Shown: positions 27,671-37,855, counted from the stretch's first letter. The stretch is DNA of 64,000 bases from Methanobacteriota archaeon (GCA_023440975.1 JAEZRD010000102.1:13514-77513); one strand, 5' to 3'. Program-made: numbers and translations. Notes: a model not told the origin generated them from the letters alone.

Positions 27671-28366
27671 TTAAATATTTTCAATTTTTTTCATAGTTTG
27701 AATATTAGTTACTTTTCCTCTTTCAGAAAATCCTACAATAACTCTTTCTTGATTTATTTTAGCCATTGAAAAATCTTCTTTTTCAACATATTCATAACCT
27801 TTAAGAATAGTATATCCTTCTAAAGCTTTTTTAGGATTTACAGGATAATCAATTTGGAAATCATTATAATTATGTGAAAAATCGTCTAAATCTTCAGTGA
27901 TAGGTATTTCATCTGAATGAATAGTTACAAAAAGCACTAAATCCCCAGCTGAAATTGCATAATAAGCATCAGCATTTACTAAAGGAGCAACAGTCATAAG
28001 TAATACATGAGCAACATTAATATCAACATCAGTTAAAATACTATTAGAAAATTCAGGAATATCAAATTCTTCCCCTATTTCTTTAATTTTATTTGTATCT
28101 TCTAATAAATTCTCTGGAAAACCTATATTTTCATTATCCCATGCCCAAGACCATTTTTGTTCTTTTTCAGATAATGTTCCTATAATTTGCATAGGAAATT
28201 CAATGTTTGGAAAAACAATGAGTCCATCTTCAAAATTAATATCACCAACATCTTCTCCTATGACACTTCTTAAGTTTTTTTGTCTTTCAAAAGCCATTGT
28301 TCCTGTTTTGGTGAAAATATCATTAAAATCATCTTTTTTATTTAATACATCAATTCCATTTACCAT
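27671..28366 (-). CDS. DUF6882-like protein, first of a DUF cluster
   Basis: The 231-residue protein resembles DUF6882. It has FERQKNLRSVIGEDVGDINFEDGL, then QIIGTLSEKEQKWSWAWDN, where the WSWAWxN block is the family hallmark as I remember it. It continues with NIGFPENLLEDTNKIKEIGEEFDIPEF and AYYAISAGDLVLFV. It is cytosolic and acidic. It begins 31 nt after the dapL stop, so all four DUF genes may ride on the dapL transcript. Confidence 0.62.
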   Translation of the reverse strand: MVNGIDVLNKKDDFNDIFTKTGTMAFERQKNLRSVIGEDVGDINFEDGLIVFPNIEFPMQIIGTLSEKEQKWSWAWDNENIGFPENLLEDTNKIKEIGEEFDIPEFSNSILTDVDINVAHVLLMTVAPLVNADAYYAISAGDLVLFVTIHSDEIPITEDLDDFSHNYNDFQIDYPVNPKKALEGYTILKGYEYVEKEDFSMAKINQERVIVGFSERGKVTNIQTMKKIENI

Positions 28367-28397
28367 ATTATCTTAAACTCGCTTTTTAATTTTATAT

Positions 28398-29633
28398 TTA
28401 AAATGATAATTTACTTATTCTATCCATTGCTTCAATTGTATTTTCATGAGTATTGAATGCTGTTAATCGAAGATATCCTTCCCCACTTGGCCCAAATCCA
28501 GATCCAGGAGTTCCTACAACATTTGCTTCTTCAAGTAAAATATCAAAGAATTTCCAAGAATCTACACCTTCAGGAGTTTTAACCCAAACATATGGACTAT
28601 TTATTCCACCATAAGTGTTTAATCCTATTTCTAAAAATCCTTCTCGAATAATTTTAGCATTTTCACTATAATAATCAAGATTTTCTTGAATTTCTTTCTG
28701 ACCTTCTTCAGTGAAAACAGCTTCTGCAGCTTTTTGAACTGGATATGAAACACCATTAAATTTAGTGGTTTGTCTACGGTTCCATAAATCATTTAAAATA
28801 ACTTCTTCACCATTTGAAGCTGTGATTTTTATATCACGTGGAACTATAGTATATGCACAACGTGTTCCAGTAAATCCTGCAGTTTTTGAGAAACTTCTGA
28901 ATTCAATTGCACATTCTTTAGCTCCAGGAATTTCATAAATACTATGAGGAACATCATCTTCTTTTATGAAACATTCATAAGCCGCATCAAAAAGAATAAT
29001 TGCATCATTTTCTAAGGCATAATCCACAAATACTTTTAATTGATCTTTTGTAAGAGTTTCACCAGTTGGATTATTAGGGAAACATAAATATATAATATCT
29101 ACAGGTTCTTTTGGAAGTTCTGGTACAAAATTATTTTCTTCAGTACAAGGTAAATAAACTATACCCTCAAACATACCATTATCCATTATAGGACCAGTTC
29201 GACCAGCCATAACATTTGTATCCACATATACGGGATATACAGGATCGGTTACTGCAATAGTGTTATCAATACCAAAAATTTCTTGAATGTTTCCAGTATC
29301 ACATTTTGCACCATCACTTATGAAAACTTCATTAAGATTTAAATTTACACCTAAAGGTTTAAAATCATTATCAATAATTGCTTTTTGTAAAAAGTCATAA
29401 CCTTGTTCAGGACCGTAACCATGAAATGTATCTGGATTAGCCATTTCTTCAACTGCACTTTTGAATGCTTTAACAACTGTTTTAGTTAATGGTTTGGTTA
29501 CATCCCCAATACCCATTTTTATAACATCCTTATCTGGATTTTCTTCCTGATATTTACTAGCACGTCTTTCTACTTCTACAAAAAGATAACTATTTTGTAT
29601 TAAAAGATAATTCTCATTAATTTTTACTGCCAT
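28398..29633 (-). CDS. dapL: LL-diaminopimelate aminotransferase
   Basis: DapL converts tetrahydrodipicolinate directly to LL-diaminopimelate for lysine, an amino acid also used in pseudomurein cross-links. The 411-residue PLP enzyme has [13 protein letters not shown] near residue 35, [28 protein letters not shown] and the PLP lysine in [19 protein letters not shown]. It ends with [21 protein letters not shown] choose ATG 29633. It is upstream of the four DUF genes on the same strand. Confidence 0.95.
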   Translation of the reverse strand: MAVKINENYLLIQNSYLFVEVERRASKYQEENPDKDVIKMGIGDVTKPLTKTVVKAFKSAVEEMANPDTFHGYGPEQGYDFLQKAIIDNDFKPLGVNLNLNEVFISDGAKCDTGNIQEIFGIDNTIAVTDPVYPVYVDTNVMAGRTGPIMDNGMFEGIVYLPCTEENNFVPELPKEPVDIIYLCFPNNPTGETLTKDQLKVFVDYALENDAIILFDAAYECFIKEDDVPHSIYEIPGAKECAIEFRSFSKTAGFTGTRCAYTIVPRDIKITASNGEEVILNDLWNRRQTTKFNGVSYPVQKAAEAVFTEEGQKEIQENLDYYSENAKIIREGFLEIGLNTYGGINSPYVWVKTPEGVDSWKFFDILLEEANVVGTPGSGFGPSGEGYLRLTAFNTHENTIEAMDRISKLSF

Positions 29634-29849
29634 ATAATCAAATTCCACTAAATTTTTTTAAGTTAATATTAAATTCTATAATTTATATTAATATAATATC
29701 TAATTTTTTTTAAATAAATAATTAACCTAAAAAAAAATTTAAATTTATTAAAAAAATAAAATTTATTTAAGATAAAAATATTATATAATAAATAATATTT
29801 AGTAATGAAAAAATTACTTTAAAAAAAAACTTGTGTGAGGAAAAATTAA

Positions 29850-31823
29850 ATGAATTCACTAACATTCATAATATTATTAATAATAGCAATAGCGGGAATA
29901 AGCTCTATTGTCTGGGTAAGAAAATACTATGACAATACAGCAAAGAATATGCAGCAAAATGGAATTAAAAAACAAACTTATGGTAATAATGTACAAAATA
30001 ATAAAAATAACATCCCTAAAACTGAAGAAATAGGTTCAATACTCAATTTTAATAAAAATAAAAAGAACGAAAAAGAAAACATTGAAAAATCTGAAAAAGT
30101 AAATAGTGAAGAATCATTATCTGAATCATTTAAAAGTATGTTTACAGGTGAAAGAAATACAAATCCTGAAGAAGAGATATCTACAAAAGATTTTGTTAAA
30201 GAAAGTATAGGTAATCCAACTCAGAGCATGAAAGATAAAGTATTTAGTGAATTCAATACTACACCTAAAAACAATGCTTCAAATAACAATAAACCCGCTT
30301 CATTGAAAAAAGGTTCAAAAACTATTTATCATGAAGTAGAAACTATAACTCCTCTTAAAGAAGAGGAAAAAGAAAAATTCAAAATTGAAGATCCTGCAAG
30401 TAAAAAAGAAATACGAACAAATAATTTAGCAGAAGATGATTCAATATTATCTCCAGATGTTGTAAATTTAGTAGAAAATACACCAGAAAAGAAAGAAGAT
30501 AAAGAAGATGAAATTACATTAAGTAAAAATCAAACAACACTCACACAAGCAATATCTTCAAATAATAAAGATAAATCTGGTAAAGCCTTAGATTCAGAAC
30601 CGATTAAACCTGAACACGAATTATCATCTAAATTAACTGAAAAAACTGAAGATACTACCCCAATGACTTCTGAACCAATGACCACAAAACAAAAAGAACA
30701 AATCGAAGGTTCAGAAAATCAAGATCCAAAAATTGACACTTCAGTAAGTAGTATTATGTCTGAACCAATGACCACAAAACAAAAAGAACAAATCGAAACT
30801 CCTAAGAAAGTTAGAAAAAGTGTTCCTAAAATCAATAAAAAAGAAAACAAAATGGATCCCGGTTCACATGTAGTAACTAAAACAGAAAAAACCGAAAGAA
30901 TTGCTAGAAAAGGAAAACCTGATATTGAAGTCAAAAAGTCTGAAGAAAAAGAGGAAAAACCTCAAAAACCTCAAAAAATTATTAATGAAGAGGGAGTAGT
31001 AGTTTTAGACGAATCCGACAGAAAAGATAATGTCACATTTGATGAAATTTTAAAAGATAAAACATACAACCAACCAAACGATGATATTGATGAAATATAT
31101 GAAGAAATCAACAATACCAGTTATAATCATACAGAATATGATGATGAAATTGGAAAATCATTTGAAGGATTAGATGATGCAAGTTTCCAAACTGACGATG
31201 AATATGATGAACCAATAATCCCCATCTATGCAGAAAAAAGACTTAATGGGAAAGAAGAAGAAACAGAAATAGAATTACCCGAAGAAAATCAAGAAGAAAT
31301 ATTAACCCCTTATGAAAACTTCGTCCACAGAGATTCTAATGAAAGAAAAATTGAAAATGCTAGTAATCGAATAGATAAATTCTATGAAAAACTAGGCAGC
31401 ATCAACATGAGTAAAATAGCAAATAAAACAAAAGAGGTATATTCTGAAGGATCTAGTAAAATTTCTGAAGGATCTAATAAGATTCAAGAAAATATTTCAA
31501 GTAAAAACAAAACCGAAAAACCTCAAAAAGCTCAAAAAGCTCAAAAAATTGAATTAAAAGAAGAAAAATTACCTAATATAGAAACCCCTCAACCACATAG
31601 TAATATCCCAAAAACAACACAACAAATAATGCCTAAAGGACCAGAAAAAATTAAAGTAAATGGTAACCAAATAGAGTTACGTAGAGGAGAAACCGTTATC
31701 TTTAACCATAATGGTGAAACCTATTCCAGTACCATACTTAAAACCAAACCAGGACAAATTTATGTAACCTACAGAAAACATAGAATTTGGATTAGTACTA
31801 ATTCAATTAAAAAGAAATTTTAA
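29850..31823 (+). CDS. Single-pass membrane protein with long disordered region and C-terminal SH3-like domain
   Basis: The 657-residue protein has one N-terminal membrane helix (residues 3-24, FIILLIIAIAGISSIVWV). About 550 charged, Lys/Glu/Asn-rich residues without clear fold follow, then a compact C-terminal domain of about 55 residues (IKVNGNQIELRRGETVIF, YVTYRKHRIWISTNSIKKKF). The disordered part carries a repeat, SEPMTTKQKEQIE, encoded twice. A GAGG box precedes ATG 29850. The N-terminus fits a cytosol-facing or surface-facing tether; topology is uncertain. The family is not recognised, and the C-terminal part may bind a partner. Confidence 0.65.
   Translation: MNSLTFIILLIIAIAGISSIVWVRKYYDNTAKNMQQNGIKKQTYGNNVQNNKNNIPKTEEIGSILNFNKNKKNEKENIEKSEKVNSEESLSESFKSMFTGERNTNPEEEISTKDFVKESIGNPTQSMKDKVFSEFNTTPKNNASNNNKPASLKKGSKTIYHEVETITPLKEEEKEKFKIEDPASKKEIRTNNLAEDDSILSPDVVNLVENTPEKKEDKEDEITLSKNQTTLTQAISSNNKDKSGKALDSEPIKPEHELSSKLTEKTEDTTPMTSEPMTTKQKEQIEGSENQDPKIDTSVSSIMSEPMTTKQKEQIETPKKVRKSVPKINKKENKMDPGSHVVTKTEKTERIARKGKPDIEVKKSEEKEEKPQKPQKIINEEGVVVLDESDRKDNVTFDEILKDKTYNQPNDDIDEIYEEINNTSYNHTEYDDEIGKSFEGLDDASFQTDDEYDEPIIPIYAEKRLNGKEEETEIELPEENQEEILTPYENFVHRDSNERKIENASNRIDKFYEKLGSINMSKIANKTKEVYSEGSSKISEGSNKIQENISSKNKTEKPQKAQKAQKIELKEEKLPNIETPQPHSNIPKTTQQIMPKGPEKIKVNGNQIELRRGETVIFNHNGETYSSTILKTKPGQIYVTYRKHRIWISTNSIKKKF
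30669..30797 (+). repeat. Two 39-bp direct repeats inside the membrane-anchored protein gene
   Basis: The identical 39-bp units are at 30669-30707 and 30759-30797, so the repeat period is 90 bp (30 codons). Both encode SEPMTTKQKEQIE. Identity at the DNA level, including silent positions, suggests recent duplication or gene conversion. Confidence 0.85.
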
Positions 31824-31955
31824 AATCTAAAAATTTTATTTTTTTTATTAATTTTTTTTTATAAATATTAAAAAATTTTCAAACTCTTTTTAAAAATAAA
31901 TTAATTACTAAAACATATCCAAACTCTTTTTTTTTTGAATAAAGGAAATTATCAT

Positions 31956-33458
31956 ATGAACAACGAAAATAATGAAGATAAAAACCAATGGGGTAGCACC
32001 TTATCATTTTTAATGGCTATGATTGGTTCAGCAGTAGGATTAGGTAACATTTGGCGATATCCTTATGTTTTATATAGTAATGGAGGAGGAGCATTTTTTA
32101 TACCTTACTTAATCGCCATACTTGTTATGGGAATACCTTTCTTACTGGTTGAATATGGAATGGGATATCATTTCAAATCATCAATCACTAAAACATTCTA
32201 TAGTATCAAACCAAAACTTGAATACATTGGATGGTTAATCCCCATAATCGTATTTATGATTTTAATATATTACAGTTGTATCCTTGGATGGGATGGAATA
32301 TTTTTCATTTTAAGTTTCTTTAAAGGATGGGGAGCAAATCCAAACACATTTTACACAACATCACTTTTACAATCAACTAATTCATTATCTGGATTAACTT
32401 ATATTGTACCTGTGATAGCAATTTCAATTTTAATCGTTTGGGGGCTTATGTGGTTTATATCCCATAGAGACTTAGAAGAAGGTTTAGGAAAAGCTTCTAC
32501 TTTCTTAGTACCATTATTATTTTTAATGATGATATTTATAGTTATATTCTCATTCACACTTCCAGGAGCAAGTATAGGTTTAGCAACATTATTTAATCCA
32601 AATTGGTCTCTGTTATGGAACATTAATATATGGTTATCAGCATTTGGACAAATATTATTTTCATTAAGTTTAGGTATGTCAATTGCTTTAACTTACGCTA
32701 GTTACTTACCAGATAACAATAAATTAAGTGATAACGTTTTAATGGTAGTGATAGCTAATTGTGGATTTGAAAATTTTGCAGCATTAGGGGTTTTCTCAAT
32801 ACTTGGTTACATGTCTTTACATAGTGGAATTCCAGTAGATCAATTAGTTACTCAAGGTACTGGACTTATATTTATTGCTTATCCAACAATTTTTAATGTA
32901 CTGGGTAATTGGGCATATGTATTAGGACCAATATTTTTCTTATGCGTATTTTTCGCAGGAATTACAAGTACTTTAGCATTACTTGAACCAATATCTTTAT
33001 CTATTCAAAATAAATTTGCATTCAGTCGTAAAAAAACTGTAACAATTTTATGTTTAATTGGATGTGCAGGAACATTAATATTTTCAACAGGAATGGGATC
33101 TTACCTATTAGGAATAGCTGATTTATTCTTAAATCAATTCGCATTATTATTTGGTATCATTTTAGAATGTTTAGTATTCGGATGGTTATTTGGTATAGAT
33201 AAATTAATACCTATATTCAACAATAATAGTAAATTCAAAATTGGAAAATGGTGGGTTATAATAATTAAATACATTTTACCTTTAACATTAGCATTTATTT
33301 GGATTGGAGGAATCAGTGAAGTATTTAATACAGGAAATATTATAGAAATAAGTATAGATTTAATACTTGCAATAATAGCAGTCATTATTCCTTTAATATT
33401 AACCGCTCTCCCAATTAAAAATGAAAACTTTAAAATTATAAACAAAAGAAATGAATAA
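31956..33458 (+). CDS. Sodium-dependent transporter, NSS/SNF family
   Basis: NSS proteins cotransport amino acids or related solutes with sodium. The 500-residue protein has the family N-terminal signature (STLSFLMAMIGSAVGLGNIWRYPY) with the unwound helix 1 GSAVGLGN. It has about 11-12 membrane helices and conserved parts such as NGGGAFFIPYL and LALLEPISLS. I choose ATG 31956, preceded by AAAGGA, over the TTG at 31935. It stands alone between the membrane-anchored protein and the STAS gene. The substrate is unknown. Confidence 0.9.
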   Translation: MNNENNEDKNQWGSTLSFLMAMIGSAVGLGNIWRYPYVLYSNGGGAFFIPYLIAILVMGIPFLLVEYGMGYHFKSSITKTFYSIKPKLEYIGWLIPIIVFMILIYYSCILGWDGIFFILSFFKGWGANPNTFYTTSLLQSTNSLSGLTYIVPVIAISILIVWGLMWFISHRDLEEGLGKASTFLVPLLFLMMIFIVIFSFTLPGASIGLATLFNPNWSLLWNINIWLSAFGQILFSLSLGMSIALTYASYLPDNNKLSDNVLMVVIANCGFENFAALGVFSILGYMSLHSGIPVDQLVTQGTGLIFIAYPTIFNVLGNWAYVLGPIFFLCVFFAGITSTLALLEPISLSIQNKFAFSRKKTVTILCLIGCAGTLIFSTGMGSYLLGIADLFLNQFALLFGIILECLVFGWLFGIDKLIPIFNNNSKFKIGKWWVIIIKYILPLTLAFIWIGGISEVFNTGNIIEISIDLILAIIAVIIPLILTALPIKNENFKIINKRNE

Positions 33459-33579
33459 AAAAAACTTAAAGATTATATTATTTAAAAACAATAAATTATT
33501 TAAGATATTAATCAAATTTTTTAAAAAAATAAAATAAATTGTATGGGAATATAAAACTAATTTAAAGGATTTGTGAAAA

Positions 33580-33885
33580 ATGAGTTTAAAAATTGATAAA
33601 GAAAAAAATGAAAACAACTTAACTGTCATATTAAGTGGAGAATTAGACACATTCACGTCTAAAGAGTTAGAAAAAAGTCTTGAAAATGAGTTAACTAATG
33701 TTAAAAGCTTAACTTTTGATTTAAAAGATCTAATTTATGTTAGTAGTGCTGGAATACGCACATTCATTAAAAATCAGAAAATAATGCAAAAACAAGGATC
33801 CATGAAATTAATTAATGTCCAAGACTCTGTAAAAGACTTATTCACCATGACTGGATTAATAAAAATGATAAATATTGAAGAATAA
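33580..33885 (+). CDS. STAS-domain anti-sigma-factor antagonist-like protein (SpoIIAA type)
   Basis: The 101-residue protein is a single STAS domain: GELDTFTSKELEKSLEN near residue 22, then FDLKDLIYVSSAGIRTFIKN with the phosphorylatable serine in SSAG, and the C-terminal VQDSVKDLFTMTGL. In bacteria this protein binds an anti-sigma kinase and is controlled by phosphorylation. Archaea have no sigma factors, so the target must differ. It is followed by a kinase-like gene 20 nt downstream, as in bacterial partner-switch modules. Confidence 0.88.
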   Translation: MSLKIDKEKNENNLTVILSGELDTFTSKELEKSLENELTNVKSLTFDLKDLIYVSSAGIRTFIKNQKIMQKQGSMKLINVQDSVKDLFTMTGLIKMINIEE

Positions 33886-33905
33886 TGATTTTAGGAGACT
33901 TTTAA

Positions 33906-34322
33906 TTGGATGAAATAATATTAAAACCTGAAATCCGTGAACTAAAAACTCTTGATAAAAAAGTCACCGAATTACTTGAACCCTACGATATTAACAAAAG
34001 TACTTTAATGAATCTAAAATTAATTATCGAAGAAATATTCTCTAACATTTGTAATTATGCTTACCCTCAAAAAGACAAAGATGATTTAATTAAGATAAAA
34101 ATGGATTTTTGTGAAAATATACTAAAAATTAGAATGAATTTTATTGATACAGGCATACAATTTAATCCACTTGAAGTAAAAAATCCAAAAAGCCCTAATA
34201 CTATAGATGATGCCCAAATTGGTGGTCTTGGAATAAGTATAATGAAAGAATATGCAGATGATATTCAATATGAATACATAAACAACAAAAATATTTTAAC
34301 TATAACTAAAAATTTAAATTAA
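33906..34322 (+). CDS. Serine kinase of the anti-sigma factor type (RsbW/SpoIIAB-like HATPase)
   Basis: The 138-residue protein is a small GHKL ATPase domain. The N box is KLIIEEIFSNICNYAYP (about residue 38), the G1 box is FIDTGIQFNPLEV, and the G2 box is GGLGISIMKEYADDIQYEY. It is the expected partner of the STAS protein, which it would phosphorylate and bind. The start is TTG 33906: GGAG lies 8 nt upstream, and the nearby ATG at 33910 is out of frame. No PP2C phosphatase lies beside the pair. Confidence 0.85.
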   Translation: MDEIILKPEIRELKTLDKKVTELLEPYDINKSTLMNLKLIIEEIFSNICNYAYPQKDKDDLIKIKMDFCENILKIRMNFIDTGIQFNPLEVKNPKSPNTIDDAQIGGLGISIMKEYADDIQYEYINNKNILTITKNLN

Positions 34323-34369
34323 AAAAAAAAGTAAAAAATAAAGATTTTTTTTTAAATTATATTAAATCT

Positions 34370-36040
34370 TTATTTATGTGTATAATAAAATGTTATTTCA
34401 TTATCATTTTTAGAATCTAATCTTACAAAACCAAATCTTTCAAATTGGAGTAAAGTTCCAACATCTAAATCTTTTATATCTGTTTCAGCTACACCTTCAA
34501 CTATACTAGCATCAGGCATTACTATTTTTACTTTAACATTTTCTTCAACTGGAACCCACTGAATAATGCGGGCATGATTTTCTTTTGCATCTTCAAAAGA
34601 AGTACTATGAAAAGTTACTTCTTCTCCATCTAAATCAACATTAACAGCATCCATTAAACGAACAAGACCATTTTTAAAATCTTTTTTAGGAATATATGCA
34701 TCACCATCAAATAATAACTCACGATCTCCTCTTTCCGGATAATCTGGATGTAATGGACGTTTAATTAACATTTTTTCACAATCATCTTTAGAAACAGAAA
34801 TTTTTACTGGATCCGCTACAAAAAAGTAACGATTAACTTTATCTTCAATAATGTTTCTATTTAATCCATATATTTTCTTCCAACTTACACTAGAATCATT
34901 CATTTTTATTCCAATTTCTTTCATTAATTGAGTGATTGTTTCAGGTTGAATTCCACGTCTAGCTAATGCTCTAAGAGTACCTAATCTAGGATCATCCCAA
35001 CCAGAGTATTTACCTGATTCAATTCCTTCTTTAGCTTTACTAGTTGACAATGCAACATCAGTCATTTTTAAACGACCATAATGAATGAATTCTGGAACTT
35101 CCCAACCCATATGATTATACAAATATTTTTGCTTTTCACTATTTGCTAAATGGTCTTTTCCTCTAAGCACATGTGACATGCCCATTAAATGATCATCTAC
35201 TGCAACACTAAAATTCATCATTGGATAAACACGATATTTATGACCAAGTTTAGGATGCTCTTCATCAACTATACGCATTGCAACCCAATCACGTATTGCA
35301 GGATTTTTATGATTTATATCAGTTTTAACACGTAATACAGCTTGACCTTCTTCCATTTCAGGGAATTTTCTCCAAAGCTCAAGATTTTCTTCTACAGAAT
35401 TATCTCTATGAGGACATGGTTTACAATTATCTTTTAATTCCTTAAAATCTCCACCTTTACAAGTACACATGTAAGCTTTACCTTTTTTAATTAACTCTTC
35501 AGCATACTTATAATAAATATCAAATCTATCAGATTGATAATAAATTTCATCAGGTTTAACCCCTAACCATTCTAAATCTTCTTGAATTAAAGTATATGCA
35601 GGTTCAAAAACTCTTTTTGGGTCTGTATCTTCAATACGAAGTATTAATTTTCCACCATATTTTTTAACAAATTCATTATTAGGTATAGCTGCACGAGCAT
35701 GACCAATATGTAAAGGACCACTTGGATTAGGAGCAAAACGCATCACAACATTTTCATGAGAACCTGGAAGTTCACCAAGCCCCTTTTCCTTTTTTTCAGG
35801 TTTTTTATTTTCAGCATGAACATTAAATTTTTCCATCTCATTTAATTGTTCATCAACAGATAATGCATTCACTTTAGCAACAATTTTTCCACTTAAAGGT
35901 CCAATTTCTTTAGCTCTACTACGAAGTTCTGCTTCTTGACTCATTATAGAACCCATTACTGCTTTAGGATTTGCACTTCCTTTATGTTTTGATGCATTTA
36001 ACAATGCATGTTTATATACAATTTCCTCTAATTCATCCAT
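34370..36040 (-). CDS. gltX: Glutamyl-tRNA synthetase (archaeal type)
   Basis: This charges tRNA-Glu, and in archaea also serves the Glu-to-Gln transamidation route. The 556-residue protein has the HIGH motif in FAPNPSGPLHIGHARAA near residue 100 and the KMSKS equivalent in ALSTSKAKEGIESG. It also has a zinc-type insert (MCTCKGGDFKELKDNCKPC) and the archaeal/eukaryotic-type beta-barrel C-terminus. I choose ATG 36040, preceded by GTGAT at 4 nt. It is convergent with the RsbW-like gene and divergent from the first methyltransferase. Confidence 0.95.
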   Translation of the reverse strand: MDELEEIVYKHALLNASKHKGSANPKAVMGSIMSQEAELRSRAKEIGPLSGKIVAKVNALSVDEQLNEMEKFNVHAENKKPEKKEKGLGELPGSHENVVMRFAPNPSGPLHIGHARAAIPNNEFVKKYGGKLILRIEDTDPKRVFEPAYTLIQEDLEWLGVKPDEIYYQSDRFDIYYKYAEELIKKGKAYMCTCKGGDFKELKDNCKPCPHRDNSVEENLELWRKFPEMEEGQAVLRVKTDINHKNPAIRDWVAMRIVDEEHPKLGHKYRVYPMMNFSVAVDDHLMGMSHVLRGKDHLANSEKQKYLYNHMGWEVPEFIHYGRLKMTDVALSTSKAKEGIESGKYSGWDDPRLGTLRALARRGIQPETITQLMKEIGIKMNDSSVSWKKIYGLNRNIIEDKVNRYFFVADPVKISVSKDDCEKMLIKRPLHPDYPERGDRELLFDGDAYIPKKDFKNGLVRLMDAVNVDLDGEEVTFHSTSFEDAKENHARIIQWVPVEENVKVKIVMPDASIVEGVAETDIKDLDVGTLLQFERFGFVRLDSKNDNEITFYYTHK

Positions 36041-36167
36041 AAATATCACAAAATAAATTATCAATTAAAATAAGATAATAAAAAAAATTAGCTTTAAATT
36101 AATTTCATTAATTAAATATGTAATTAGAAATATAAATATATTACAATATATTTAAAGAGGGCATATC

Positions 36168-36995
36168 ATGAAAAATAATATTGATTGTATAAAAACTCCA
36201 GAAGATATAGATTGGGCTTATTTTTGGAGTAAAAAATTAACAGAAAAAGAAGATAGGAATAAAGATTGGAATAAAGCTGCCCCCCATTTTGCTAAATCTG
36301 CACGTAGAGATGAATATCATACTAAATTATTAGAACAATTAAACATAACTAAAGAAGATACTGTCCTTGATTTAGGTTGTGGAGAGGGAAGTATAACAAT
36401 ACCCTTAGCTAAGATGGCTAAAAGTGTTACAGGTCTTGATTCATCATATAAAATGCTTGAAATATTAAATGATAAATGCAAGAAAGAAAAAATTACTAAT
36501 GTTACTACTATTAAAAAAGATTTAAATGAATTGAATCCTGAAGAATTAGGTAACTATGATATTGTAATTGCTTCAAGAAGTTTAAATAGTATTGTGGATA
36601 TAAAAAAAGTAATTAATGCAATAAATAAAATAGCTACAAAATATGTTTACATTACATTATTTGGACCAAATAATTGGAAATTAGAAAAAGAATTTTACGA
36701 AAAAATTGGAAAACCTTTTAATGAATTTCCAGCACATAATTACTTTTTTAACATATTAATTAATATGAATATTTATCCAAATGTGATTAATTTGGATATA
36801 GGCCAATCCCGGGAATATTCAAGTATTAAAGAAGCTAGTGAATCTGGTAAATGGCGAAGAGAAGTATTGAATGATGAAGAATTAAAAAAATTTGAAGAGT
36901 ATATTAATGAAATAATGACTAAAAATCCAAAAACTGGAAAATATTCCAATCCAAATGATAAAGCAGATTGGGTTTTATTTTGGTGGAAAAAATAA
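36168..36995 (+). CDS. Class I SAM methyltransferase, tandem paralogue 1
   Basis: The 275-residue protein has motif I in VLDLGCGEGSITIPLAKMA near residue 66, an acidic strand end VTGLDSSYKMLEIL and motif IV DIVIASRSLNSI. The N-terminal IDWAYFWSKKL and C-terminal KADWVLFWWKK ends are shared with the next two genes. It is the first of three adjacent paralogues on the plus strand, with a 17-nt gap to the next. The shared YVYITLFGPNNW stretch after motif IV suggests a common substrate class. No substrate is recognised. AGAGGG lies before ATG 36168. Confidence 0.8.
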   Translation: MKNNIDCIKTPEDIDWAYFWSKKLTEKEDRNKDWNKAAPHFAKSARRDEYHTKLLEQLNITKEDTVLDLGCGEGSITIPLAKMAKSVTGLDSSYKMLEILNDKCKKEKITNVTTIKKDLNELNPEELGNYDIVIASRSLNSIVDIKKVINAINKIATKYVYITLFGPNNWKLEKEFYEKIGKPFNEFPAHNYFFNILINMNIYPNVINLDIGQSREYSSIKEASESGKWRREVLNDEELKKFEEYINEIMTKNPKTGKYSNPNDKADWVLFWWKK

Positions 36996-37012
36996 TTAAG
37001 GAGATATTTTAA

Positions 37013-37855
37013 ATGTTATTTAAAGTTGAAATTGAAGATATAGACGACATTGACTGGGAATATTTTTGGAAAAAGAAAATTAAAGAAAAATCAGATAAAG
37101 GAGCAAGAAAAAATTGGGATAAAGCTGCTCCGAAATATGCAAAATTGAACCAAAAAGATAATTACACAGAAAGACTCTTTGATAATTTAATATTAGATAA
37201 TGAAGATTCATTACTTGATATTGGCTCTGGAGAAGGTTCTGTGAGTATACCTTTAAGTAAAAAAGTTAAAAAAGTCACAGCCGTGGATTCTTCTGAAAAA
37301 ATGCTTGAATTATTAAATAAAAAGTCAGATGAACAAGGAATAAGTAATATTGAAACAATTAACATGGATATTACTGATGTTAATGTTGATAATATAGGAC
37401 ATCATGATATTGTTCTTGCATCTCGTAGTATTAATTTTATTAAAGAAATGGAAGAGTTATTATATAATTTAAATGATGTTGCTAACAAATATGTTTTTAT
37501 AACATTATTTGGACCAAATAATTGGAGAATGGAAAAAGAATTTTTCAAATATATGAATCGTGAATACATTGAAAACCCTTCTTATATTATAATTCTTAAT
37601 TTATTAAAAGAAATGGGAATTTATGCAAATGTTTTAAATCTTGATGTTGGCCCAATACGAACTTATAAAGATATTGATGAAGCTATGGTTAATGGTAAAT
37701 GGAAACTTGATAATTTCACATTAGATGAACAAGATCAATTACGTGAATTTTTAAAAACATCCCTTAAAGTTGACCCTCAAACAGGAAAATTAACAAATCC
37801 CTTAGACAAACCAGATTGGGTATTGATTTGGTGGAAAAAAGTAGAGGATTTATAA
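37013..37855 (+). CDS. Class I SAM methyltransferase, tandem paralogue 2
   Basis: The 280-residue protein has the same layout: N-terminal IDWEYFWKKKIKEKS, motif I LLDIGSGEGSVSIPLSKKV (Ser instead of Cys after the first Gly), VTAVDSSEKMLELL, DIVLASRSINFI, the shared FITLFGPNNW stretch and the end DWVLIWWKK. It is closest in pattern to paralogue 1. AAGGAG precedes ATG 37013. Three consecutive copies with short gaps indicate local duplication followed by divergence. Confidence 0.8.
   Translation: MLFKVEIEDIDDIDWEYFWKKKIKEKSDKGARKNWDKAAPKYAKLNQKDNYTERLFDNLILDNEDSLLDIGSGEGSVSIPLSKKVKKVTAVDSSEKMLELLNKKSDEQGISNIETINMDITDVNVDNIGHHDIVLASRSINFIKEMEELLYNLNDVANKYVFITLFGPNNWRMEKEFFKYMNREYIENPSYIIILNLLKEMGIYANVLNLDVGPIRTYKDIDEAMVNGKWKLDNFTLDEQDQLREFLKTSLKVDPQTGKLTNPLDKPDWVLIWWKKVEDL

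Noticed and set aside
30669..30797. Mobile-element terminal repeats
   Set aside because: The two 39-bp copies are in-frame within one gene and encode the same peptide, so internal duplication is the simpler explanation.
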